Positions 17,895 to 26,731 are shown, numbered from the stretch's first letter. The stretch: 64,000 nucleotides of DNA from DATJKD01 sp963728295 (GCA_963728295.1 CAVSKB010000005.1:124001-188000), one strand, 5' to 3'. The notes: generated by a model from the letters alone, not told the origin. Made by a program: numbers and translations.

Positions 17895-18668
17895 TCAGCG
17901 CACGGGCCGGCCGAGCGCTCGATGGGTCTCCGCGTCCTCCGCCACCTCGCGGACTTCGACGCAGCCTTTCTTCGCACCGGGGATGCGCGCGGCGATCGCC
18001 AGGGCCTCCGCGAGATCGCGGGTCTCGATCAGGTAATACCCGCCGAAGACCTCGCGCGTCTCTGCAAATGGACCGTCGGTGGTCGACACCTGACCGTTCC
18101 GCACCCTGAGCGTCGTCGCAGTCGCAGGCGGCAGAAGCCGGTTGCAGTCGACGAGATGGCCGCTCGCCCGGATCCCGTCGGTGAACTCGCGATACTCCTC
18201 GTAGTGCCGGACCGCCTCGGCCTCGTTCATCTGTTCCATCACCTTCTCGGCGCAAATGATGCACAGGAATTTCATGTTGGCACTCAGTGCGTCCGTGCGG
18301 CGGGAGCTCCACGAGGCGCAGCCCTGCTCCTTGACCGGCCGGACCTCCACGCAGCCCAGGCGCGCGGGCGGAATCCTGGCCGCGAGACGGATCGCGTCGT
18401 TCAGGTCACGCGCCTCGATCAGGATGAATCCGCCGAGCTGCTCCTTGGTCTCGGCGAACGGGCCATCGGTCGTGGTGAGCCGTCCGTTCCCGGTGCGCAG
18501 CGTCGTCGCCGTGCGCACGGAATGCAGCGCATCGGACGCGATGTAGTGCCCGCCCTTGCGCAGCTCCTCGACGTAGTCACCCGCCTCCGCGGCCAGCGCC
18601 TCGGCCTCTTCGCGCGACAGGGCCGCGTGCTTCTTCTCGTCGTAGCAGATCAGGCACAGATAACGCAT
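17895..18668 (-). CDS. Two YCII/DGPF-domain proteins fused in one reading frame
   Basis: 257 residues from ATG 18668. Two complete YCII-related domains in tandem: first MRYLCLICYDEKK to CVEVRPVKEQG with TTDGPFAETKEQLGGF; second MKFLCIICAEKV (internal ATG 18275) to CVEVREVAED with TTDGPFAETREVFGGY. The DGPF motif is the hallmark of proteins accompanying ECF42 sigma factors. The linker (about 15 residues) reads like untranslated DNA, and a +1 slip would create a TGA near 18283, so they may originally have been two genes. The function of DGPF proteins is unknown. Confidence 0.85.
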   Translation of the reverse strand: MRYLCLICYDEKKHAALSREEAEALAAEAGDYVEELRKGGHYIASDALHSVRTATTLRTGNGRLTTTDGPFAETKEQLGGFILIEARDLNDAIRLAARIPPARLGCVEVRPVKEQGCASWSSRRTDALSANMKFLCIICAEKVMEQMNEAEAVRHYEEYREFTDGIRASGHLVDCNRLLPPATATTLRVRNGQVSTTDGPFAETREVFGGYYLIETRDLAEALAIAARIPGAKKGCVEVREVAEDAETHRALGRPVR

Positions 18669-18670
18669 GT

Positions 18671-19423
18671 TCACTCCGCGTGCGCCAGTTGGACGGTGTC
18701 CGCCGCATACCGGTCGTGATGCCGCCACCACGAGCCCGGGAACGGCAATCCCTCCTCGTCGCGCCCCTTCGGCGCCAGGTCGATGAAATGGTACGCCCCG
18801 TCGAGCACTTCGAGCCCGCGAGCGTACGCCGAGTAAGTGTGAAAAATCGCTCCGCTCGCATCCTTGTAAAAAACGCTCAGTCCGGGCGCCTCGCCCTCCG
18901 ACGGCGAGGTTCGTTTCTCGAAGTTGTAATACGTGGGGCCCTTCGCCAGGTCGTCCCTGGTGAACGACACGTGGTAGTCGCTGTTGAAATCGCTGCGATT
19001 CGAAGAGACCCACTTGAACTTCCAGCCCATGCGGCGCCGGAACGGCTCGATCTCGGCGAGCGGTGCGCGTGAGCACACGACGAGCGTGATGTCGCGTGCG
19101 TTGATGTGCGGCGCCGCGCCATCGATGTGATCGGCGACGAAGGAGCAGCCCACGCAACCTTCCTTCTGCCCGGGGGCGAACATGAAGTGATAGACGATGA
19201 GCTGGCTGCGACCTTCGAACAGGTCGGCGAGCGTCTTCTGCCCGCCCGGCGCGTCGAAGGCATAGCGCTTCTCGACACGCACCCAGGGCAGGGCACGCCG
19301 CTCGGCGGCCAGCTCGTCGTTCTGACGCATGAGCTCCTTCTCGCGTGCGAGGAGCTTGCGGCGCTCGGCGAGCCATTGCTCCCGGTTGACCACCGGGTGG
19401 GAATCGATGCTGGTCTGGGTCAT
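18671..19423 (-). CDS. DUF899 thioredoxin-like protein
   Basis: 250 residues. Typical DUF899 layout: VVNREQWLAERRKLLAREKELMR at the start, LADLFEGRSQLIVYHFMF, the CVGCSF motif (GCVGCSFVADHI), then HVSFTRDDLAKGPTYYNF and FHTYSAYARGLEVLDGAYHFIDL at the end. The thioredoxin-like fold with a CxxC suggests a redox role but none has been shown. Two bases before the YCII start and 4-bp overlap with the small CPxC gene show one operon. Confidence 0.92.
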   Translation of the reverse strand: MTQTSIDSHPVVNREQWLAERRKLLAREKELMRQNDELAAERRALPWVRVEKRYAFDAPGGQKTLADLFEGRSQLIVYHFMFAPGQKEGCVGCSFVADHIDGAAPHINARDITLVVCSRAPLAEIEPFRRRMGWKFKWVSSNRSDFNSDYHVSFTRDDLAKGPTYYNFEKRTSPSEGEAPGLSVFYKDASGAIFHTYSAYARGLEVLDGAYHFIDLAPKGRDEEGLPFPGSWWRHHDRYAADTVQLAHAE

Positions 19424-19572
19424 GGCGACTTCTCCTTGGGCGGCGGAACCCGCGGTGAGTTCCCGTGATTGCGCCGGACATGCAGGCGGCGCAGCAGCAC
19501 GGCCGCCACGCCGCCCGCTCCGCCTGCGGTCCCGACGGCGAGCGCCAGGCTTGTCAGGCATGCAGGGCACAT
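19420..19572 (-). CDS. 50-residue CPxC membrane peptide
   Basis: Start ATG 19572 chosen because a perfect AGGAGG lies five bases upstream; it begins MCPACLTSLALAVGT, a CPxC motif at the very N-terminus followed by one Gly/Ala-rich membrane helix and a short basic tail. Its stop overlaps the DUF899 start (ATGA, 19420-19423), so coupling is likely. Similar short MCPxC membrane proteins occur beside DUF899 genes elsewhere as far as I recall. Possibly a metal- or thiol-handling partner of DUF899; this is inference. Confidence 0.7.
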   Translation of the reverse strand: MCPACLTSLALAVGTAGGAGGVAAVLLRRLHVRRNHGNSPRVPPPKEKSP

Positions 19573-19698
19573 GGCGGCCTCCTGTGGATGGGTAAACGAT
19601 CTGGTCACCCAGTAGTCGTTCGGCCGGGCGCCGGATCGACAACGGTCGCCAGGTTCCGCGGATCGGAAGCGAGCCGTCCGGGGCGCTGCTCTGCTCCG

Positions 19699-20464
19699 TC
19701 AGCCAGCGAGGTGCCGGCTCGCGATCACCACCGCCGCCGCGATGGCCGCGATGCCGATCGCGCGTCGCAGCCAGTCGCCGCGGCCCAGCAGCTTTTCCGC
19801 GAACACGACCGCGGCGATGGCGGCGACCCAGAGCAGGTTCATCACGCCGCCGACGAAGAGCAGCAGCATCAGGCCCCAGCAGCAACCGAGGCAGTGGAGC
19901 CCGTGACGGATGCCCATCACGAGCGCGCCGCTCATACCGGGGCGGTATGCCTCGACCAGGAACTGCACCGGCGACTGGCAATTCTCGAGGCAGGCTCGCT
20001 TGACCGGCAGCCACTGGTAGACACCCACGCCCAGCAGGATTGCCGCGGTGAACCACGGCCGGGCCGCCACCCCCATCGCGTCGAGCCAGCCCGCGGCGAT
20101 GAGCTCGACCTGGAGCGCGGTCGCCGCGATCGGAGAACAGCGCCCACACCAGCAGATACCCGGCGACGAAGGGCGCAGTGCGCGCCACCGCAGCGTCCGG
20201 GTCGCCGCGCCGCGCGACACGATCGAAGAGCAGCACCGTGGGCGCGACGGACGGTACCATCATCCCGATCATCATCACGAACCACATCAGGAACGTGACG
20301 ATCGCGTAGTGGCTCGTGCGCAGCCCGCCACTCGAGGCCGGCATCGGCATCGGCGACACCCAGAGATAAACCCAGGCGAGCGCCGCGAGCGCCGCCAGTG
20401 CGGCAATCAGCGTGTAGCGGTCGCGTGCCGGCAGCGCCGCCGGCTCCGCAGGCGGCGCCGACAT
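19699..20464 (-). pseudogene. DUF2182 predicted metal-binding membrane protein, one frameshift
   Basis: Starts ATG 20464. The first frame gives TLIAALAALAALAWVYLW and TFLMWFVMMIGMMVPSVAPTVLLF, the characteristic DUF2182 MMVPS segment. The frame breaks near 20131; the continuation LQVELIAAGWLDAMG, PLKRACLENCQSP-like KRACLENCQSPVQFL and GLHCLGCCWGLMLLLFVGGVMN runs to a stop at 19699. Removing one base gives ALFS-IAATALQVEL. Cys-rich CLENC and CLGCCW motifs suggest metal binding. It follows DUF1326 with 4 bp between them, the usual pair. Confidence 0.88.
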
Positions 20465-20468
20465 CGCC

Positions 20469-21122
20469 TCAGGCGACGCGCGTGCGCACCACGCCCTTGC
20501 CGGTCATGTTCAGCCGCGCGATGTGACCGTGCCGTCCCTCCCAGGCGAGCGGGATCGGCGAGGAGGTCATCGTGCGGACCTTGCTGCTCCCGAGCTCCGC
20601 CTCCTCCCACTCGAATCCGTCCGGGAGCGAGACCTTCGCATGCATGATCGAGCCCGTCAGCGGGTTCTTGATCGGCTCGATGCGCGACTCGACGATGCCG
20701 TCGACGTCGAATCGGCCCGTGCGAGCGGTGAGATCCGCTTCGACGGTGATGGGCTTGAACATCGGCGTGTGCACCTTTGAGTAGGTGGCCGCGAAGACGT
20801 TGAAGATGGTCGCGCCCGGCTCGGTCTCCTCGCCCGACATGATCTTCAGGATCGCATCACGCTGCTCGTCGGTCGCGCGCACGTCGACGATCGGTTGCGC
20901 CTCGCCGTTGCCCTCGTGAATCGCCTTGGGCCACGCGAAGAGCCCGCCGAAGGACAGGCCGTCGAGGTTCGTCTTGCCAAAGTGACCCTTGGCGACAGAG
21001 AAGCCGACTGCGGCATGGCAGAAGCCGCGCGTCGGGAGGGACATGAACTGGCAGGGACAGCCCCAGTCGCAACTGCAACTGGTGACGTCGAGTCCCTGAA
21101 GATGCCAATCGATTCTTGCCAT
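20469..21122 (-). CDS. DUF1326 domain-containing protein
   Basis: 217 residues. N-terminal DVTSCSCDWGCPCQFMSLPTRGFCHA has the CxCxxxCPC-type cysteine cluster that defines DUF1326, then a beta-rich barrel with GLSFGGLFAWPKAIHEGNG and RFDVDGIVESRIEPIKNPLTG. Usually encoded next to DUF2182, as here. Suggested role: handling copper or another soft metal with the membrane partner; not proven. Confidence 0.92.
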   Translation of the reverse strand: MARIDWHLQGLDVTSCSCDWGCPCQFMSLPTRGFCHAAVGFSVAKGHFGKTNLDGLSFGGLFAWPKAIHEGNGEAQPIVDVRATDEQRDAILKIMSGEETEPGATIFNVFAATYSKVHTPMFKPITVEADLTARTGRFDVDGIVESRIEPIKNPLTGSIMHAKVSLPDGFEWEEAELGSSKVRTMTSSPIPLAWEGRHGHIARLNMTGKGVVRTRVA

Positions 21123-21314
21123 GACGCTGGTTCCGCTTGTCAGGGAAGGCGCATCCTACGCCACCGGCCGGCATCGCTCTAGCGCCGCCCGGAACGACCC
21201 TTGACTGTCAAATCGCCGATGCCGTGTGCTCGAAAACGGCCGCTTGCCGCGGATTTCGAAGCCTTCGGCAACGACATGCTGCAGAATCATCGGCCCCGCC
21301 GCCTAGAGGTCCCA

Positions 21315-21785
21315 ATGCCGAACGACACGGAAAGCATCCCGTACGGACTGGGACAGCTGCGCACCTGGATCGCCGACGGATGGCGCCCCCCGATGGCCGA
21401 GAGGCTCGACATCCGGCTGGTCGAGGCGGACAACGGCCGCGCGGTGTTCGCGGGTACCCCCACTGAGCGCGTATACAACCCGCTCGGCATGGTTCACGGC
21501 GGTTACGCCACCACGATGCTCGATTCCGCCTGCGGCTGCGCCGTGCACTCGAGCCTGGCGGAGCACCAGACGTACACGACCCTCGAGCTCAAGGTCGCCT
21601 TCCACCGGGCGCTGCGCTGGAACACCGGTCCGGTGCGCGCCGAAGCCAAGGTCGTGTCGATCGGCCGGCGCGTGGCGTTCGCGGAGGCGCGTCTCACCGA
21701 CGCGAGCGGCGCGCTGTATGCCACGGCTACGTCCACGCTGCTGGTGATGGATCTCGAGGCGCCCCACGGCGCTGCCGCACGCTGA
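21315..21785 (+). CDS. PaaI-type hot-dog thioesterase
   Basis: 156 residues from ATG 21315 (AGGT upstream); an in-frame GTG-less extension upstream looks non-coding. Hot-dog fold signature: YNPLGMVHGGYATTMLDSACGCAVHSSL (the HGG and D/S positions form the active site), then TTLELKVAFHRAL and GRRVAFAEARLTDASGALYATATSTLL. Hydrolyses acyl-CoA thioesters, typically aromatic or medium-chain. Single gene, convergent with DedA-rhodanese. Confidence 0.9.
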   Translation: MPNDTESIPYGLGQLRTWIADGWRPPMAERLDIRLVEADNGRAVFAGTPTERVYNPLGMVHGGYATTMLDSACGCAVHSSLAEHQTYTTLELKVAFHRALRWNTGPVRAEAKVVSIGRRVAFAEARLTDASGALYATATSTLLVMDLEAPHGAAAR

Positions 21786-21801
21786 TGGTGCCGATCCGCG
21801 C

Positions 21802-22722
21802 TCATCCCTCGCGATCGATCGGCAGCCCTTCGCCACGCCAGGCATCCACGCCGCCCGCGAGCGGCCGCACGCGCCGATAACCCTGCTCCTTGAGCCTGCG
21901 CGCCATCACGGCCGCAGAGGCGTCGTTCGGGCAGTCACAATAGACGACGATCTCGTCGTTGCGGTCGAGCATGAGCTCCGCAACGTCGCGTACCTGGATG
22001 CTGCCCGGGATCCAGCCTGTCTGGGCTCGGCGCTCCGGCGTCCTGACATCGAGCACCGCGGCCGGCGGACCGGTCCGAAGGAGCACGTCCAGCTCCCCCG
22101 GCGTGATCCGCGCCATGCGGATCGACGCGAGGAAGCGATGACGCTGCCACCATTTGCCGGCGACGAAGAGTGCGAGCGCGGCGCAGAGAACGATCAGCGC
22201 GTAGTGTCCAAGTCGCTCGAGCTCCGTGAGCACGGATTCGACGGCCTCGTGAAAGATCGCGCCGAGCGCGATCGCGCCACCGGCCCAGAGCGCCGCGCCG
22301 ATCGCGTCGTACACCAGGAATCGGCGCAGGCTTGTGCGCGTCTCGCCCGCGAGCGTCGTTGCAACCGCGGCAAATCCGGGGATGTACTTGGCGAGGATCA
22401 GCGACGGCGCGCCCCAGCGTCCGTAGAGACGACGCGTCCGACCGATGCAGGAGTCGGGCGACAGCGAGATCCGGCACATCAGCCTGAGCAGCGCGGCGCC
22501 GAAGCGCCGCCCGCCGGCATACCACAGCAGGTCGGCCGCGACCGTGGCCGCGACCGCCACCAGCAGGATCGGCCAGACCGGCGTGTGCGTGTCAACCGCG
22601 AGCCCCGAGGTGACGATCATCACCGGATACGCCGGCAGCGGCAGCCCACCCTGGTCGAGGACGACGCACAGAAAGACGACCCACAGCCCGTAGGCCCCGA
22701 TGACATGCAGCAGTGCGTCCAT
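21802..22722 (-). CDS. DedA family membrane protein fused to rhodanese domain
   Basis: 306 residues. DedA/SNARE-associated part (residues 1-200): DQGGLPLPAYPVMIVTSGL, GRWGAPSLILAKYIPGFAAVATTLAGETRTSLRRFLVYDAIG, and several membrane helices. The C-terminal 95 residues are a rhodanese: AAVLDVRTPERRAQTGWIPGSI and EIVVYCDCPNDASAAVMARRL, with the active-site Cys in VVYCDC. DedA proteins are flippases or transporters for undecaprenyl phosphate and lipids; the fusion suggests a sulfur-relay or regulatory input. Known architecture in proteobacteria. Confidence 0.92.
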   Translation of the reverse strand: MDALLHVIGAYGLWVVFLCVVLDQGGLPLPAYPVMIVTSGLAVDTHTPVWPILLVAVAATVAADLLWYAGGRRFGAALLRLMCRISLSPDSCIGRTRRLYGRWGAPSLILAKYIPGFAAVATTLAGETRTSLRRFLVYDAIGAALWAGGAIALGAIFHEAVESVLTELERLGHYALIVLCAALALFVAGKWWQRHRFLASIRMARITPGELDVLLRTGPPAAVLDVRTPERRAQTGWIPGSIQVRDVAELMLDRNDEIVVYCDCPNDASAAVMARRLKEQGYRRVRPLAGGVDAWRGEGLPIDREG

Positions 22723-22753
22723 CGACTAACATGATACGAAGGAGGACCCCATC

Positions 22754-23830
22754 GTGACGAAATGGATCCATCGCATCGCCGCCGCCTGCCTGGCAGCGGC
22801 CGGCGCGGCTCATGCCGAGCTCCCCGCGTCGTCCATGGCAACGCCCATGCCGCCCTGCGTCGCGACCGATGCGTATGCACCGATCTGCGGCCTGCATGCG
22901 CCGGAAGACCTCGACGTCCTCGATGACTCGCGTCTGCTCGTCGTCCAGATGCGCGGCATGACCGGCAAGGGAGAAAGCAACTTCGCGACCCTTGATCCGG
23001 CAACCGCGGTCGTGCGGGTGCTCCCGTTTCGGGTGGCCGCAGCCCCGCCTGCCTGGGGTGATGGAAGCTGTCAGGCACCCGATCCGCGTCCGGGCTTTCA
23101 TGGGTTCGACCGGTGGACGGGCGCCGACGGCCGCGTGCGTATCGTGGTCGTCAACCACGGCACACGCTCGACGATCGAGCGATTCCGCCTCGACAGCGCT
23201 GGCGCGGGAGAGTCGCTTGTCTGGGAGGGTTGCGTTACCGTCCCCAAGGACATCGAGCTCAACGATGTCGCAGCGCTCCCTCACGACGGATTCGCAGCGA
23301 CGGTCATGGGCGAAGCGCGCCACTTCGGCAACCCCGCCGGGCTAGAGTTCATGCTGAGCGGCGAGATCACCGGTCACCTGGTCGCGTGGTCGGAGGCCAA
23401 GGGCTGGCAGACGCTGGCGGGGAGCCGCGCCGCGTTCCCGAACGGCATCGTTGCCAGCCCCGATGGGCGGACGCTGTGGTTCGCCGCCTGGACCGGTCGC
23501 GAAGTGCTCAGGTACGACCGCGCCACGGATACGGTCACTGGTCGTGTGGCGCTCGACTACCTGCCGGACAACCTCAGCTGGTCACCCGAGGGCACGATCC
23601 TCACGGCCGGAATCCCGGATGCGGCGAGCGTTCGCGAGTGCGTCGAGAAGGGTGCAGAGGTCTGCAATGACGCGTTCGCGGTGAGCGAGATCGATCCCAA
23701 GGCGATGACGGCGCGGACGATCGCCAAGGGACCGTCGGGCCTGCTGGGGGGCGCGTCCGTGGCGGTTCGCGTCGGCGAGGTGCTCTACGTCGGAGCGTTC
23801 TCGGGCGATCGCGTGCTGCGGATCGAGTGA
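22754..23830 (+). CDS. Secreted beta-propeller (SMP-30/gluconolactonase-like) protein
   Basis: 358 residues with a signal peptide ending at AAHA. Beta-propeller pattern: APEDLDVLDDSRLLVVQMRG, GFHGFDRWTG, DIELNDVAALPHDGFAAT, PNGIVASPDGRTLWFAAWTG (the usual SMP-30 blade sequence), LDYLPDNLSWSPEGTILTAG and LLGGASVAVRVGEVLYVGAFSGDRVLRI. Related to paraoxonase/arylesterase and strictosidine-synthase-like lactonases; the N, D residues in LNDV and PDNLSW fit calcium-dependent esterase sites. Substrate unknown. Confidence 0.8.
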   Translation: MTKWIHRIAAACLAAAGAAHAELPASSMATPMPPCVATDAYAPICGLHAPEDLDVLDDSRLLVVQMRGMTGKGESNFATLDPATAVVRVLPFRVAAAPPAWGDGSCQAPDPRPGFHGFDRWTGADGRVRIVVVNHGTRSTIERFRLDSAGAGESLVWEGCVTVPKDIELNDVAALPHDGFAATVMGEARHFGNPAGLEFMLSGEITGHLVAWSEAKGWQTLAGSRAAFPNGIVASPDGRTLWFAAWTGREVLRYDRATDTVTGRVALDYLPDNLSWSPEGTILTAGIPDAASVRECVEKGAEVCNDAFAVSEIDPKAMTARTIAKGPSGLLGGASVAVRVGEVLYVGAFSGDRVLRIE

Positions 23831-23849
23831 CGCGTGCTCGCAGCACGCG
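23831..23849. terminator. Short hairpin between convergent genes
   Basis: CGCGTGCT (23831-23838), loop CGC, AGCACGCG (23842-23849), directly after the stop of the propeller gene, with a T-rich GTCTTTTGTC 20 bases on. Likely bidirectional terminator. Confidence 0.55.
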
Positions 23850-23857
23850 GCGATCCA

Positions 23858-24208
23858 TCAGTCTTTTGTCTCGCGCTCCATCGTCGCCTTGAAGATGCCA
23901 GTCGCCTGGTGCGTGCTCATGCCGCGCGCGGCGGCTTCGCGCACGGCGCGCAACAGCGCCGCCTCGAAACGGATCTGCGTGACGTCACCGACGCGTGCCT
24001 GGCCGTCGCGGCTCGCGATGGCGAGCGCGCCGCGCTCGCGTGTATCGAGGTGGCCTTCCGACAGCAGCCGGGCGTACGCCGCCTCGACCGCCGCCTGCTC
24101 TATCGTGAGCTCCTGCGCGACGCGCTCCGCGCAGGGCAGCAGCGCTCCGGCGGGCAGCGAGCCCGCCTCGATGTCCGCGTGTATCACGTCGTAAAGCCGA
24201 TCGGCCAT
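23858..24208 (-). CDS. GntR-like winged-helix regulator, short
   Basis: 116 residues from ATG 24208 (an upstream GTG at 24277 adds 23 residues; no ribosome site favours either). The N-terminus MADRLYDVIHADIEAGSLPAGALLPCAERVAQELTIEQAAVEAAYARLLSEGHLDTRERG is a GntR-type winged helix, with the C-terminal effector domain reduced to about 45 helical residues. Such short GntR (YtrA-like) proteins regulate adjacent transport genes. Target unknown. Confidence 0.7.
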   Translation of the reverse strand: MADRLYDVIHADIEAGSLPAGALLPCAERVAQELTIEQAAVEAAYARLLSEGHLDTRERGALAIASRDGQARVGDVTQIRFEAALLRAVREAAARGMSTHQATGIFKATMERETKD

Positions 24209-24283
24209 CGAGGGGGCGTGCTGGCTGCGGAGTGCCCGCCGCCACCGTCCCGTCCGCGATGCCCAGTACTCGTCCACCTTGGA

Positions 24284-24676
24284 TCAGGGCTTGTGCAGGG
24301 GGTTCTGGCCCTGCGTGGTCTTGTCCTTGTACTGCGGATTGCCCTTTGCACACGCCGACTTCTGCGTAGTGCGCACGGACTTGTCGCCGCAGTCCTTGGC
24401 TTGCGCCGCGGCTGCGGGCGCATCCGCGAGGCCGTCGCCATCCGCGTCGACCGCCCTGCCGATCCCCGCGGGCGCCTGCTGACGCTTCACCGTCTTCACC
24501 GGGCTCGGTGTCTCGCGCGGCGCAACGACCGTGACTACGGGTTCGCGCTGCGCGACGACGGTGACGGCCTGCGTGACCTGCGCATGCGCGGCCGGATTCG
24601 ACTGCGCATGGGCTGACCCGGCACCCAGAGCGCTTACAATGCCAACCAGGGCCAGCGGCCACATCCTTGATCTCAT
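24284..24676 (-). CDS. Secreted hypothetical protein with DxDxDG loop
   Basis: 130 residues from ATG 24676, with GGAG upstream. Signal peptide cleaved after SAHA. The mature part is basic and low-complexity (AQVTQAVTVVAQREPVVTVVAPRE), then one EF-hand-like calcium loop (DADGDGLAD) and a Lys/Gln-rich tail (KGNPQYKDKTTQGQN). No family assigned; possibly a calcium-binding envelope protein. Confidence 0.6.
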   Translation of the reverse strand: MRSRMWPLALVGIVSALGAGSAHAQSNPAAHAQVTQAVTVVAQREPVVTVVAPRETPSPVKTVKRQQAPAGIGRAVDADGDGLADAPAAAAQAKDCGDKSVRTTQKSACAKGNPQYKDKTTQGQNPLHKP

Positions 24677-24802
24677 CGCCAAATCTCCGTGCGAGCGGGA
24701 TCCGGCGGAAGTCTTGCATTCCCCTTGCTGCGATACGCGGAGCCACGTCTTGGATTCGATGCGCCGGGTTTCACATAAGATCGGCGGCTTCCGCCTGCGC
24801 CC

Positions 24803-26248
24803 ATGCGTGACCTGACGACGGGTCCGGTTCGCAACCACCTGCTCGGCATGGCGGCGCCGATTGCGGCGGGCATGCTGATGCAGACGCTGTATTACCTGGT
24901 CGACCTGTACTTCGTCGGCCGGCTGGGCGACGCGGCGCTCGCGGGCGTCGGCACAGCGGGCAACGTGATGATGATCGTGATCGCGCTGACCCAGGTCCTG
25001 GGCGTGGGCACGGTCGCGTTGATCGCGCAGGCGGTCGGGCGGCGCGACGCGAAGGATGCGAATCACGTGTTCAACCAGTCTCTCTCGATCGCGGCTGTGC
25101 TGGGCGTGCTCACGCTTGCCGGAGGCTATGCGTTCACGGACACGTATCTCGAGGCGGTCGCCGCAGACGAGGCGACCGTCGCGGCTGGCCGCAGCTACCT
25201 GTACTGGTTCCTGCCCGGCATGGCGCTGCAGTTCCCGATGGTCGCGATGATCTCGGCGCTGCGCGGCACGGGGATCGTCAAGCCGACGATGATCGTGCAG
25301 ATGGCGACCGTCCTGCTCAACGTCGTGCTCGCGCCGGTGCTGATCGCGGGCTGGGGCACGGCGCGACCGCTCGGCGTCGCAGGCGCCGGTCTCGCAAGCA
25401 CGATCTCGGTTGCGGCGGGGGTCGTGCTGCTCCTCGTCTATTTCCGCAGGCTGGAAAAGTATGTCGCCGTAGATCCCGCGCAATGGACGCCGCGGCTTGC
25501 GACATGGAGGCGAATGCTTGGGTTAGGCCTCCCCGCCGGTGGCGAGTTCGTGCTGATGTTCGTCTATGTCGCGATCATCTACTGGCTGATACGCGACTTC
25601 GGCGCTGCGGCGCAGGCGGGCTTCGGAGTCGGCCAGCGCTTGATGCAGGCGGTGATGCTCCCGGCGCTGGCACTTTCCTTTGCCGTACCCGCCGTCGCCG
25701 GTCAGAACGTCGGCGCGAATCGCCCGGATCGCGTGCGCGAGACCTTCCGCTCGGCGGCGATCATGAGCACGGTGCTGATGGTCGCGCTGACGCTGCTCTG
25801 CCAGCTGCGTCCCCTGTGGCTCGTGCAGGGTTTTACGGACGATCCGGCGGTGATCGAGGTCGCAGCAGGCTTCCTGCGCGTGATCTCCTTCAACTTCGTC
25901 CCATCCGGGCTGATCTTCATCTGCTCGGGAATGTTCCAGGCCCTCGGAAACACACTGCCCGCGCTCGCAAGCAGCGCGGGCAGGTTGCTCACCTTCGCCG
26001 TGCCCGCGGTCTGGCTGGCCAGCTGGCCAGCCCTCCGCGTCGAGCACGTCTGGTATCTGTCAGTTGCGAGCGTTGCGCTGCAGGTCGTGACGAGCTTACT
26101 TCTGCTGCGCCACGCGCTGGCCACCGGAGTTTCCGCCGAAGTTCCAGCGCATGCCGATACCGTAGGTCGTGACGTCGTCGCCGAACTCGCCTTCGGCGAA
26201 GGCGGAGAACTGGTCGGTGAAGAACCAGCGCGCCGCGGCGCCGAGTGA
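24803..26248 (+). CDS. MATE family efflux transporter
   Basis: 481 residues, twelve membrane helices. MATE features: MAAPIAAGMLMQTLYYLVDLYFVGRLGDAALAGVG, TVALIAQAVGRRDAKDANHVFNQSL, ISALRGTGIVKPTM, and in the second half FGVGQRLMQAVMLPALALSFAVPAVAGQNVGANRPDRVRE. Exports drugs or metabolites using a Na+ or H+ gradient. The last 40 or so residues after LLLLRHALATG are not MATE-like and run antisense through the 3' end of the outer-membrane gene, overlapping it by 153 bp; a one-base slip would give a TAG near 26163. Confidence 0.92.
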   Translation: MRDLTTGPVRNHLLGMAAPIAAGMLMQTLYYLVDLYFVGRLGDAALAGVGTAGNVMMIVIALTQVLGVGTVALIAQAVGRRDAKDANHVFNQSLSIAAVLGVLTLAGGYAFTDTYLEAVAADEATVAAGRSYLYWFLPGMALQFPMVAMISALRGTGIVKPTMIVQMATVLLNVVLAPVLIAGWGTARPLGVAGAGLASTISVAAGVVLLLVYFRRLEKYVAVDPAQWTPRLATWRRMLGLGLPAGGEFVLMFVYVAIIYWLIRDFGAAAQAGFGVGQRLMQAVMLPALALSFAVPAVAGQNVGANRPDRVRETFRSAAIMSTVLMVALTLLCQLRPLWLVQGFTDDPAVIEVAAGFLRVISFNFVPSGLIFICSGMFQALGNTLPALASSAGRLLTFAVPAVWLASWPALRVEHVWYLSVASVALQVVTSLLLLRHALATGVSAEVPAHADTVGRDVVAELAFGEGGELVGEEPARRGAE

Positions 26249-26731
26249 CGTGTCGTCGCCGCCTTCGGAGAAGTCCGTGTAATTCACGGCGCCCTCGAGC
26301 TCGAACTGCTGCGCCACGCGGCCGCGCAGACCCATGCCGAGCAGGAATCCGTCGTCGTCGACGCTGAAGCCGCCCAGCCCCGGCACATTGACCTCTACCT
26401 CGGCGCTCACGTAACCGAGCTTGCCGTAGAGATCGGCGCTGTCGGAGAGCGGCCACGCGTACCCACCGCCGAGCGTGAAGTTCGTGTAGTCGACGTCGAC
26501 GCCGCCGGACTCGGCAGTCTGGTCGGTGTAGCTGCCGAACATGAACACCTGGTCGGTAATCTCGAACGAGCCGCGCAGCGCAAAGCCGTCGAGCTCCTCG
26601 TCAACCCCATCGATATCCGTGGTGACGTACGCCAGGTCGGCATACGAGTAGGTGATGTTGTCGCCGGCAGCGGCGGCAAGAGGCAGGGCCAGTGACGCAG
26701 TAACCATCGCGGAAAGTAGTTTCGAACGCAT
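26096..26731 (-). CDS. Small outer-membrane beta-barrel protein
   Basis: 211 residues, AGGAG ribosome site before ATG 26731. Signal peptide ending at AAAAG, then alternating amphipathic strands typical of 8-stranded barrels (ITYSYADLAYVTTDID, FALRGSFEITDQVFMFGSYTD, FTLGGGYAWPLSDSADLYGKLGYVSAEVEV, WFFTDQFSAFAEGEFGDDVTTYGIGMRWNF). The usual terminal Phe (MRWNF) is followed by a 13-residue non-barrel tail, which is unusual and lies in the overlap with the MATE gene. Role unknown. Confidence 0.85.
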   Translation of the reverse strand: MRSKLLSAMVTASLALPLAAAAGDNITYSYADLAYVTTDIDGVDEELDGFALRGSFEITDQVFMFGSYTDQTAESGGVDVDYTNFTLGGGYAWPLSDSADLYGKLGYVSAEVEVNVPGLGGFSVDDDGFLLGMGLRGRVAQQFELEGAVNYTDFSEGGDDTSLGAAARWFFTDQFSAFAEGEFGDDVTTYGIGMRWNFGGNSGGQRVAQQK

